Origin: Pithys albifrons albifrons
Lineage: Eukaryota; Chordata; Aves; Passeriformes; Thamnophilidae
DNA length: 64,000 bases
Reading direction: 5' to 3'
Assembly (NCBI RefSeq): GCF_047495875.1
Contig: NC_092459.1
Coordinates: 38,793,490-38,857,489, forward strand
Shown: one piece after another, positions 1 through 11,001 of the stretch
Layout of the letters: every line of letters starts with the position of its first letter
How positions within the stretch are numbered: the first letter of the stretch is position 1
Made by a program: the position numbers and the translations under genes
The notes under the pieces: model-generated
The model's input: the letters and a program-made list of their open reading frames with translations, nothing else
What the model was told of the DNA's origin: nothing
Database searches by the model: none

Positions 1-3000
1 TCACATTGTGAATATAACTGTGTTATTGTAAACTGTGAAAAAATGTGATGTTCTGTTGTGGCACAGCCTACTAAGGGCCATTTCTAATGCAGAATAGTCA
101 CCTGACCTTGTTTATATGAAACATATTCATAAATCGCTTTTATACTTAATTTTTGTAGACTATTTTTCCACATTTGCAACACAACTGTTATTTTATATCA
201 AACATTGATTTCACTTTAAAATATTGTTTAAATAGGTGGGTGAGTGTCTTAAATGTGCCAGAGATTCAAAACTGTAACTGATAATTCAGAAACTATTCTC
301 TGCCAAACTATAAAGCTACTGAAATCAATTATGTTTTTTGAAACACTGTCAATAAAGGATAGTTTCTACCCCATGGTAATAATGAAAATCTTACATTTTC
401 TGGGATAAATTCCTGGCAGTTATGAGCTGTGTTTCCCAGCTGTCTTTGTGTATGTTGGGGAAACAAAACTGTGTGCCATAGCTGAACATCATAGATATTC
501 AGCCACTTGCATAATGTGCCATGGACTTGACTTCTGAGACACATTGATGAGAATTAGAAGGATTTGTCCTAATTCAAACTCACTTTCTCTGGTAAATCAC
601 ATGAAAATGGGACAGTTGTTAATGCAGGACTGGTATGATCTGAGTAGAGATTGTAAGCTTTGTACAGTGAATTGTAATAAAAGTAATGAAAACCATTCTT
701 ACCTGATGGCACATTTTAAGATGCCATGTTAAAAGGAGATCTTGTAAAAAACTGTATTTTTTATTTATTAGTGATTGTATATTTTGCCCCATGATCTAGA
801 TATTTTATAACAGGCAGTCTACCAAAAACTGGTTATTTGTTCCCTTTGAACACTACCATCACTCTGAGATGCATCTGAAAAATGTAGAGGTCAGCCACTG
901 ATGTTTTCTTGGTATTTTTTTATTTGATGTTGTTGTTGAGCTTTCTTCTGATTGCCTATAGCTATGTTCAGAGTTTTCAACATAATTTAACTGCAGTCCG
1001 AAGGTACTTACTGAATGAAACTACAGGTAACTGTAACTATTTCAAGGACAATCACCATTTATGTGAAATTAATATTTCAGAACACTGATTCCAAGATGGT
1101 TAACAAGCAGCTCATTGACTCCTATTTATTGATCACTGGAATTCTCCCCAGAGGATGAACACTGAATCATGTAAATAATAGTGCTCTATATAAGCCTAAC
1201 AAATTATTGTAATAGGTATATTTAAAATAAAAAGAGAACATTCCAAGTGTACTATAGTCTTTGATCATTATTTTATATATCTGATGTCATCCTCTTTCTT
1301 CTTGAAGTAGTTCCCATCAAGAACCTGATCTGAAGATTGGCACTAGTCATAACCATGACTTCTGGCAGAGATCTCAAAAACAGAATTTCAGTTCTTTTTA
1401 AGCTGTTACACATGAAATTCCTGTAAGTGTTCAGGGTCAGACAGAATTCATATGGACTGTCCTATGAATTTGCTAAGTACAGTAAGGAGCACAGCTAAAG
1501 TAGGATAGTAGTAAAGTTGATGTAACTTTGTCTTGTTTTTACCAACTTGAGTATGTAGCACTCCTTGAGCAATAACCTGCTTTTCTGAATTTATAAGATA
1601 TTTGCCCCTGGAAAGTGGGCTTATTATGTCTATGTATTCTTACCAAAAGGAAATGATCTTTTAAAGTTTTCAGAAGAGTGGAGCAGTAATTTATATGGTC
1701 ATAGTTCACTGTGCTATCTAGTGCAGAAATAACCTACATTTGCAGAGATCAACTGCGTCTAAAACAGCAATAGCTAATATAAGGGTGTAAGTTTTATTTT
1801 AAATATATATGCAAAAAAATGAAATTTTCAGCTGTCACCAAAATAAATGTAATAATAATGAAGTATTCCAAGTAGTAAAGGTCATTTGGTCCCAGCAATT
1901 GCAGTTTATCCTTAACAGACTATTGTCTCTGGCTACTGTGCAGCTCAAAGAATAGGTTACGGGTCTTCAAAAGTCCTTTTCCTTTCTATCAGACAGGCAA
2001 TTTTACTTTCCTCCTGAGCTAATAAAACTTTGCTATTTTGGATACATTCTTTAAAATATTTTTTAGGTTTTGCCATTTATTCAAAGCAAATTTACCATCT
2101 TCATCTTCAACAAGTGCAGAGACAGACTAATTTTTCCATAAGTATATGTTGCAGAAGTCCCTGCCACATTTCACTGACACACACCCCTGTCTCATTCTTA
2201 CATTCAAATTCCACATAAAAAATTCAATCTAGAACAGAACATACAATTTTCTGTCTTTAAAACAGAACTTTTTTTCTGAAATTATTTATTTCTTCTTCCT
2301 CTCCTAGCTTCCCCTGAATCCGCCAACCTACTGGACATAAAGCTTTGTGTATTTGGAAAGCCAGGTCTTTGCCCTTGAATGTCAGAAGCAGCCAGCTTAA
2401 TGTTAGCTTCTGAGAGCACAGCACTGAAGTTATACCTGAAAAAAAAAAAGGGTCAGGCTTAGAAGGTGTGCAGGTTTCTAACACTGCCAGCAATAGGGTG
2501 CTATTACAGTTGCTGAAACTACATACGTGGGTGATAAGGTTGCTGTTGGCACAACTTCCTCATGCAGTGAATCAAGCAGTAAGTCCTGCATAAGCTTTAC
2601 CCAGGTTGATCCTTCAGCATTAAACACTTCAGTGAACCAAATGTGCTGCCAGGTTGAGTGTGAGAGTGGACTAGTACCCCTCAATATCCAAAATACCCCA
2701 TGTAAATTCTCACACTGACTAAAACTGAAGCCTTCTTTCAAGAAATATATCATCGCAACATATATTTTAATTTCAGTAAAGGCTTTGGATAGGATAATGA
2801 GTCTGTAGGCAAAAGATCTACAGTAACTTAAGATATCTCAGAACAGGTTTGTACATGTAGGTGTGTAGAGGTGCATTGAATTCCTGAGTTTCCAGTACAT
2901 GTTAAGTAGTCACAAGTTTAAAAAAAGTAAATGGAGTCTTCATCCTTAATCTCATCTAAGATCATATTAAAAATAATTTATTAACTAGCTGTTCAATGAT

Positions 3001-6000
3001 AGTTGTTATTACAGTTGATTTTTATGTACAGTTAGTTTTTCTGATGAAACAGAGAAATGAAGGGGGGAAAAGGCACTTGTGTTGAAATGTGAAAGATTAA
3101 CATGTTTCATTTTTTCAGTCAAAATTAGTTTGTGATGTTCTAATTGATATTTTTATGAAAGATCAAAATCACTTTCAAGATTTTTGTCTTTAATCAAAAA
3201 CTTAAGATTTTAGTAATTGCTATATAATATTAACTTGCGAAATTGCATAGCAATTTTAACACTTTTTTCTGAAATGTTTCTTTTTCCTAAAGGAGTCTAT
3301 TTTTTCTATGACAGGATTCTTGAATGAGGAAAGTGTCATCAGCTACATTTTCATTTTTCTCTTAGCTTCTGTCATCTGAATCCTCCACATGTGAAGAACA
3401 CATGCTCAGTGGGATATGGTTAATAAAATGGAAGAGTTGCAAAAGGTTTCAAAATAATTTGTATATAGTTACAGGCTTGTTGCCATACCACAATCATGTT
3501 ATTTGGGCAATCATTTAATGGCTGATTAGCATCTTTCAGACACACATTCTCAAGTTATGAAGTTGACTTTGCTTAAGCTTCTCAGTCCTGTTACAGCAGT
3601 TTCTGGCATTTGTTGATATTGTGTCCACCTTATGTCCACTTGTTTTCCTCAGCCATATCATGCATGCCCTGTCCTTCTACACCAACTCTATATTTTTACA
3701 TTCTTTGTCAGCATTTTGATATTAAGAAATTCTATTTCCAGCTAGAACAATTCAGGCCTGTGTAACCTTGAACTAGTGAGTCCTATACCTTCATGCCTCT
3801 GCCCTTTCATTGTCACTAAATTAGATTTAATTCACATTAAATTTAATGCACTGAAATGAAATGTAACAAGTAATATGGGCAATCAGGTGCTTTTTAATTA
3901 GTTCTGCTTGTCAACCAAATATATGGTACTGCAATCAACTGAATGTGCCAACTACATCCAGAGTGGCAGTTTTACCCTTGAAACCTCTTATTCAAATGTA
4001 GCTCCAAGCTGCCATTTTGTTCTACCACACTAGTCTCAGTCTAGAGCTTGAAGACAGCAAGCAATACGGAGGTAACAGACTAATGGCACAGGATAGCCAT
4101 TTAGGCAGTTATTCAACATTCCTTTATTAATAGGAAAAAATCCAAAACTGGTACAGGTAGGCATACCATATAATTTACTACATATAATTTACTACTAATT
4201 TGCTATCTGCCTGCACAGGCTCAGTTTGTGTCCAGCAGGATTTATCAGCGCTGTCTCAGCACAGCCCTGGAGCCTACATTTAGTGTCCTTCTGGTGCTTA
4301 TGGCTTCTGAAGTGCAGGGTACCATTTGGATCCACTCCACTCTCCAGCACTCTGGACAAGCTTCCCAGAAATACTAAAGTGCAGATGCACCTCCAAGCAT
4401 TCCTGAGAACTGGATAACCATTCTTGGTGAGCTGGATTAAGCCTGTAGACCACCCATTAAGCCATATAATTGCCAGGTGAACAAGGGAGTGTGTTAAAAA
4501 GTGCAGCTTTTTTTTCCCCATTGCTTTTCAAGTCTTTCATGTTAGATGTCTGAAAAATTCTTTTTTCTTCGATTTGTTTGATATTTAAAAGCTCAGTAAG
4601 CAATGGCACTTAATATGATCACTCAAAATATTACAGAACCAAACCTTTAATCTTTGTAGTGATTTTACATGTCTCTGATGCATTACATTTTAGTTAGTGT
4701 TAAAGATGTATTCTTTTTACAGATAAACATACTGTAATGCTCAAATATGTATTTGTAAATGAAAATATAGTTTATGAGCTCTATCTTATCAGCAAAAATA
4801 TGAAGGAACATGCCCCATAGTGATAATGCTTCTCACTGTGACAAGTTACATTCAACCAAGGAGATCAAAGAGTTGGTGAAATAGATCTGACCCTGCAGCA
4901 TCTGTAAAAATGGTTTTCCTTGATGTTGTAAATTGTAGGTTTAAAAGCTTTTGAGACTCCTTCCACACATAAACAATCTGCACAAGTGTTTGCAGAATTA
5001 CAGCCTTTACTTACCAGGAAAAAAGTTGCCTTGCATAAATATTTTATTTTATAAATATATTTTATTTTTACATAAAATATATAAATGTAAGTACCACGTT
5101 TCCATTTCTGAATTAAATAACTGAGGCAGAGTTGATGAATGACACTTTAGCTATCTGTGTTGCCTGCACAGCCCAGTACATTCATGAGCAGAATAAAGTA
5201 GGTCAGCTGTTGCACAGCAGAGCTCTATAACAGTATATCCCCCTGTCTGCCCTGGTCCAGCAGCTAAGCAAACTCACTTTGAGCCACTGCACTTATGCAA
5301 GGAATCTGTTAAACCTTTCCACTCAGGAAATCTCTAGAATTCTCCACAAAATTTAGTTAGAAAACAGGCCTTAGGCAGTTTTCTAAATTCCTTAACCTGT
5401 AATAAAAGGTGTGACCAAGTTACCTGGGAGCAACTCCCTGTGGTGGGTATTACTGCATATTCCTACACATGACCACAACATTAATAAAGATGTCTCAGAG
5501 ATTCTTCTCTTAAGCTCTAAGCACAATCATTTTAAGACAAGTATAACTTCTCTTCAGTGCAAAATTTAGAGGTTTTGTCTAACCCTTTCTGAAGAGATAG
5601 ATATCATCTACCTACCAATTATTTTTCTAGTGGCCTTCTGTCTTTTTTTTTACCATTGCTGCTAGCATCATGTGGAAGATTTAAGAGTGGACTGGAAAGG
5701 AAGCATTCTAGGTCAGGACATGCAGAAATAGAAAGTTTCAGCAAATCTGAATATACTATTCATACTTAAAATTATTTACGAAGCTGTTTTGCTGCTCTGG
5801 ACTCTCAGCATTTCTAAAGTTAAAGCATTCCACCTCATTTTTTGAGAGTTCTCCATCTTAAGCGGGAAAATACTTTTTTCTCTCTCCCTTCAGTTTATGC
5901 TCATTATGTGCTTCCGTAATGTTGCATCCCTTCTCCATTTTTAGTTTGTTCTTCCATTTGCTTTTCACATCATGGGTTTGCTACGTCCTGATATTCTTAG

Positions 6001-9000
6001 CTTTCAAAAGAAATGCATCCTTCCGGAATCTAAGTGACTAGATATCTACACAGTACTTGAGAATCTTGGTAATATCAGTTTCAAAATCTCAAAAATTATT
6101 GATACCTTTTTCGTTTTCCTCCACAGAGGGACCTTTATTGGTCATGTCTCTGGTCTTACAGTGGTTTCCTATTGTTTTCCCAAAAGCTGATGGCTTACTT
6201 TGAAGGCATTTCCCAATTACTCTCCTTTAACATTGCCTCAGTCACTTATTCCCACTACAGTAGAATTCCCTTCATTCATTTACCAGCTCAACACCCTAAT
6301 GTTATCTAAAAGCCTTAAATAGCTTTTGTTTTCCCAATTTAACATATTAGCATAATATAACTGGAATTGCTTGTGAAGTCCAGAAACATTAATTTCAAGG
6401 CAATGTTGATTTCATTGTTCTAATACTAGCAGTAATATCTTCATTGCATGATACTACACCCCCTGGACAGAAGAATACATGCTTAAAAAGTTTTGTTATC
6501 TCCTTTGAAGCTAATTACTTCTGTGGGTTTTGATTCACAATGCATTCTGGTTTTTAAAAGTTTCTCAAAACTTGCCACTCTACCATCATTTTTTAAACCT
6601 AGCCAACATGCTGCTCTTTCTCACTCATTTACCAACATAACAATGCCTCTCAACATCAGTCTTTCAATGAAGTTTATCAACAACCCCATCACCTTAAGAG
6701 ACATATATTTCTTTAAGATCCTCTAGCAGAGGAAGTAATGAAGCCCAGTTTATTAATTCAGGTCTTGTAGTTGAATTCTGTAGCATATAATTAGATATGA
6801 TATCTGATTAAAGCTTTTCTCACAATTAGGACACTCATAATAGTTCTCTCCTGTGGATTCCCTCATGTCTCTAGGGGGTTGCATTCATAAAACAGAAGGG
6901 GGACTTCAGAGGTCTGTTTGAACTATCTAGTTGCTCATTTTGATGATCATAATGTGAACATACCTTTGCATCTACTAACACTGTGAAATCAGCTCATATG
7001 CTGCTAAGACTGGAACCATGAAAGAGAGCACCAAAAAGGGAAACAGGTAGAGACAAGCAGAGAAGGAGAAGAAGTAATCACTTAAGCATCATATCCTTAG
7101 GAAACATCTAAAATATTGATTTCTGATACATACCTCTTTCCATCATACAGCAGTATAAATATGTGCCATTTGCTTCACTTTTAACCCAATTTCAGATATC
7201 TTCCTTCTTCCTCAAACTGCCTAGATTTTATAAGCGTCACATGAAACTCTTTTCACACAATATTTCTCTTCTCTATAAAAGCTGTATTACACAAATGTCC
7301 AGATAAAATGTTTTAAACATGAGAAGGATGGCTAAGAATTTTAGCTGAGGCACAACCATTCCCCAACTGTTCACTCAAACACAAGCTGCTCTCAAATAAG
7401 CATTGAGCCAAACAGCCATTAAAAAATAATTCAACAGCCTATGATACTGCACATTTGGGCATCTGCTTTTGTCTCTTCTTGGAGACAGACCACCAGGCCA
7501 GACAAACTTCTAGTTTAACCCAGTTTGATCCTTCATATTCCTCACACATAAGCACCACATTCACTGGCCAACTTCTGAAAACGCTTTCTTAAATATTTGA
7601 CACTCTTCTAGCAATCCCAGTGACACACACTTCTTTCAGATATGGCAGCAGGTGGCAGACTGTCTAAAAGCATCACTTATCTCAGAATAAGTCTCTTGAG
7701 TGAGTTAATTGAAAGCTTACCCAGATGCACCTGCCTTGACTCACAGAAGTGCTCAGCAATATGCTGCTAGGGATGTGCAAGCCAACTGCACACCTTACAG
7801 GTACCAATGTGTGGTACTGCCAGAATCATGACATTGTGGGTGGAATCACTAGTAGACTTTTTAGTATCGTATTTCACTGTAAAATATAGAGATGTTTCTG
7901 TCAACTAATTCCAGAGCCAGCATTAGCCTCTTGGAGCCACAGATGAGTAAAAGACAAAGATCCTTCAGCCTTCTCATAAATGTTGGAAAACTCATGCTTG
8001 CTTAGTGCTATGGACTCCCACAATTTTTGGCCCCAAAACATTCTTTCCTTGCCTGACACTAAAGTGACTGTGGAATGCTCAAATCTCTTTAATATACCTA
8101 TGGTGGAACAATGGGCCAAATCTTCAAAGGTGGATACAGGCAGTGGTAATCAGATATATAAGGTCATTTTTTCTATCATGCCCCAGGCTTTGTGATCAGG
8201 TGTATTATATTATCTTGTTAGAGAGCTCTAGATTATTAGAGTGCATCCTGCTTCCACTTATGCTTCAGACTAGCTGCTGCACTCCCAGTACCTCCCCAGC
8301 ACATTTCAGGAGTCATCTCATGCTGAGAGTTACTTAATATGTGACTATTCTGTACTGGAGGATAGACTGGACTAGTGTGGACACTGGCTAGCCCCAGAGA
8401 ATTGTCATGGACGCATTTCAATATTAAAATGTAGATAAAGGTAAGTACAGATTCAAGCTTTTAATAATATGTACGGATTTAAATTCTTGAACCATGTATT
8501 TCTTATGAACTAAAACAGTATCACATCCCACCACCTGCAAAAGACATTGTCATATTCTCTGGAGATATGCTGAAATGAAATATGTTATGCTGAAAGACCC
8601 GTAAACTCATTTAGGAAAAATCTTTTTCCTGTTACAGTTCAATGCATGATCAGTTTGGCAGTGTTCTGAAAATTCACCCTCATGTATTTAATGTGAATTT
8701 ACCCCTTTTTTGGTGGCAATTTCTCCCTAATGAAAACAAAATTTTACATAAAATGTGAACCTAATGTTTTTCTAAATTTTGTGTTCTTTGCTGACCTTCC
8801 TTCTATTGATTATTATAAAAGTACTCCTGCAGAGTTCAACCATGTAAGAATGAACTCAATCTTTTTCAGTTATTTTGAGAATTGATAGCTCTTGATTAAA
8901 CAGTTCATTCATTATACCCCAGCACACAATATCTATTCATGCAAAAAGAATTGCTTTCATGTAATTGAAATAGAAGGCAAGATTCTGTTCATATTTCAAA

Positions 9001-9149
9001 ATGCAAGCTACATAGAACAAGAACTGGGAGTCAAGAAAAATCACAAAGCAAGCAGGAGAAATTCTGCTCTTCTGACAAGAATCTGGGGACACATTTTTAA
9101 AAGAATAATTGAATGAGGACTTAATATGTTTATAGAAACATAGAAGAAC
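1..9149. other. Unique AT-rich sequence, no gene seen
   Basis: No reading frame here exceeds about 108 codons and none resembles a protein family I recognise. Stops are frequent in all frames, as expected for non-coding AT-rich DNA. Two blocks, about 2290-2720 and 4200-4500, are less AT-rich than their surroundings and carry overlapping short frames on both strands. Neither shows a convincing exon with splice signals. A short A-run sits at about 2439-2449 and an A/T-only stretch at 5036-5090. I see no CR1 or LTR in this segment. Ancient repeats too diverged to recognise by eye are likely. Confidence 0.6.
5036..5090. repeat. AT-rich low-complexity stretch
   Basis: Nearly pure A/T, with repeated words such as TTTTATTTTA and ATAAATATA. 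It has no fixed period, so it is low-complexity sequence and not a clean microsatellite. Confidence 0.7.
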
Positions 9150-9380
9150 ATTTAGGTTAGTTATTAGGAAAATGTTCTTCACCCAGAGGAAGGCTGGGCA
9201 CTGGAACAGGCTCCCCAGGGGAGTGGTCACAGCACCAAGCCTGACAGAGTTCAAGAAGCATTTGGATGATACTCCTAGGCACGTGCTGTGACTCTTGGGG
9301 ATAGTTCCATGCAGGGCTAAGGGTTGAACTCGATGATCCTTGTGGGTCACTTCCAACTCAGCATATTCTGTGATTCTATA
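9150..9380 (+). mobile_element. CR1 LINE 3' end, 5'-truncated, sense
   Basis: This is the 3' terminal part of a chicken-repeat-1 (CR1) non-LTR retrotransposon. Diagnostic words appear in order: TTCTTCACCCAGAGG, GGCTGGGCACTGGAACAGG, then GAACTCGATGATCC, and finally the terminal TGTGATTCTATA. CR1 copies end in short ATTCTATG-type repeats without a poly(A) tail, and this copy keeps about one such unit. The 5' end fades out near 9150, which is normal for CR1 because reverse transcription usually stops early. No ORF2 sequence is included, so the copy is dead. The 183-codon frame crossing it on the minus strand (8937-9488) is an accident of this repeat and its flanks. Subfamily wording resembles the copy at 50615-50945. 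Confidence 0.93.
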
Positions 9381-10556
9381 AGAAAGGCACCATGGCAGAT
9401 CAGAGGACTTGCATGGAAGGATTTTAATGAGTCGAATGAATGTTTGCATGCAATCATAACTGAATGGAACTTCAGAGCCCTTCCACATTCACCTATTGTA
9501 CACATATTGCATTGCTTCAAAAAATCATACCTTTCCGATAAAAATCCTAAAACAGAATTATAATAATGTGTCATATATTGGTTTAGTTAGCTTTTCTGAG
9601 GTTTTGATTAAAAAAATATGAAACATAATAGATCTAACATTTAAGATCTGAAAGGCACCCAGACCATAAAATGTAGTGCTAGTGTATTTGTGACCCCACT
9701 ACTATTTCCTTACGTTCAAATTTTCACTACAGTAGAAAAAGTAAGGTTATCCACACAAAACTCTTAACTGGCACAACATTCTTCTCTAAAGTTGCAATGG
9801 GTTAAGGCTTCATCATCAAAACTCAGTAAAAGAAATTACCATAATAATGCAGGTTCCACATAAATATGAAAGATGATTAGAGCTAGCTAGATGAACAACA
9901 GCTATTATAAAACAATCAGGTTATGTTGAGCTGAATTTATGTCCAGTATTACAAGCTGCTCTGAATCAACCTCACAGCAGCAAGGTGATACCATCCAGTA
10001 TTTTGCTGAGTATAAATGAAAGGTGCATATTTTGATATCTAATCTACATTTTGCCTCTGCCTCAGACCCTATCTTTTTTTTTCTTCTGGCAGAAACCTCA
10101 ATATGCTGACAAGACCTTTCTATTTCATTCTTGGGATGGCAACACTCAGTTGTTCCCACACTACTCATAAAATTTAAGGTGATGCTGACTGTAGGGATAT
10201 GTTCACTTACCTTTTTTCCTGAATGGACCTTATTGACCACAGCAGCATCATACCTCCAGACATGTTAAACCCTCATGCAACTGCAGGCAAGACTGATTAT
10301 CATAATTCAGCTTGCTTACTCCTTAATTTCTCTTTAATTCATCAAGAAAAATACTCTACTTAGTCCCTCTTTTGTATTTTGTCAAGTTCAGTTACCAGGA
10401 GTATTATGCCACTGAACTCACTGCTAATCTCTACAAAAAGAATTCTTTATCAAAATAGTGTGGCCAAACAGCCTTTTAGGTGAATGCCTGGTTTATTTAC
10501 AGAGAAACATCACTGGTACTGTGTAGCAATGCATTCTCAATACATGGCTTGGAGAA
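9381..10556. other. Unique sequence, no gene seen
   Basis: AT-rich sequence between a CR1 copy and an LTR. Short frames are present, the largest 111 codons on the minus strand at 9905-10240, without recognisable domains. No repeat was identified by eye. Confidence 0.6.
10551..10556. repeat. Candidate left target-site duplication GGAGAA
   Basis: GGAGAA directly precedes the proposed LTR start, and an identical copy follows the proposed LTR end at 10996-11001. Confidence 0.55.
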
Positions 10557-10841
10557 TGTCATGTCAGAAATGGGTTGATGAAGAAAATCCAACAGCCACT
10601 GAGAATGCTTTAACAGCTGATGTTTTTAATGTGGTTTGAGTGTACTGAATGTAAAAACTGCATTGTCATTCCTTTTTCTTCCCATAACCCCCTGCCAGAC
10701 CAGGGGGCTGGGAGAAGGACAGTGACCTCATGTTACCTGATACCCCCTCCCACTGAATGTAAATCCCCTTACTCCTATTGGCCCAAAGCCAGACTCCTCC
10801 CCTTGTCCCTTATTGGTGAGTTTGTATCCCTCCAAAGTCCA

Positions 10842-10847
10842 TATAAG
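10842..10847 (+). promoter_or_regulatory. LTR TATA box (TATAAG)
   Basis: TATAAG lies 26 bp downstream of the second ATTGG (inverted CCAAT) box and 13 bp before ATTAAA. Close TATA-to-poly(A)-signal spacing is typical of class II LTRs with a short R region. Transcription would run to the right. No activity can be judged from sequence alone. Confidence 0.6.
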
Positions 10848-10859
10848 CCTGTACCCCTG

Positions 10860-10865
10860 ATTAAA
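10860..10865 (+). terminator. LTR poly(A) signal ATTAAA
   Basis: ATTAAA shortly downstream of the LTR TATA box is followed by a T-rich and then GC-rich stretch, the usual order for an R/U5 poly(A) site. Confidence 0.5.
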
Positions 10866-10995
10866 CTTGCCCTTTGTTTCTGCCTTCGCCGGTGGTCCCT
10901 GTGTGTCCTCTCTGGGGGCTCTCAGAGACCACATGGTCGGGATAAGCAGAGAGCACACACTTCTACTAGGTTAATGGACTGATAATTCAGGACCA

Positions 10996-11001
10996 GGAGA
11001 A
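10996..11001. repeat. Candidate right target-site duplication GGAGAA
   Basis: Partner of the hexamer at 10551-10556. A 6-bp duplication agrees with an ERVK-type integrase. Confidence 0.55.

Larger units (their letters stand above)
10557..10995 (+). mobile_element. Solo LTR, ERVK-like (class II) endogenous retrovirus
   Basis: A 439-bp segment with retroviral LTR architecture on the plus strand. It opens with TG (TGTCATGTCAG) and closes with CA (ATTCAGGACCA). A promoter-like U3 contains two ATTGG inverted CCAAT boxes (10777-10781 and 10812-10816) and a TATAAG box (10842-10847). An ATTAAA poly(A) signal follows at 10860-10865, and then a GC-richer R/U5-like stretch up to about 10960. The hexamer GGAGAA lies immediately outside both ends (10551-10556 and 10996-11001), which fits the 6-bp target duplication usual for class II ERVs. 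The promoter block is visible directly. The exact ends depend on that hexamer match, which could arise by chance in this many TG/CA pairings. There is no internal gag-pol sequence beside it, so it is read as a solo LTR. The 120-codon frame at 10620-10982 lies within it and is not a gene. Confidence 0.7.

Noticed and set aside
8937..9488. 183-codon minus-strand reading frame, the longest in the window
   Set aside because: It runs antisense through the CR1 3' end at 9150-9380 and unrelated flanks. No domain is recognisable and CR1 encodes nothing on that strand.
10620..10982. 120-codon plus-strand frame
   Set aside because: It is contained in the ERVK-like LTR and crosses its promoter and poly(A) signal.
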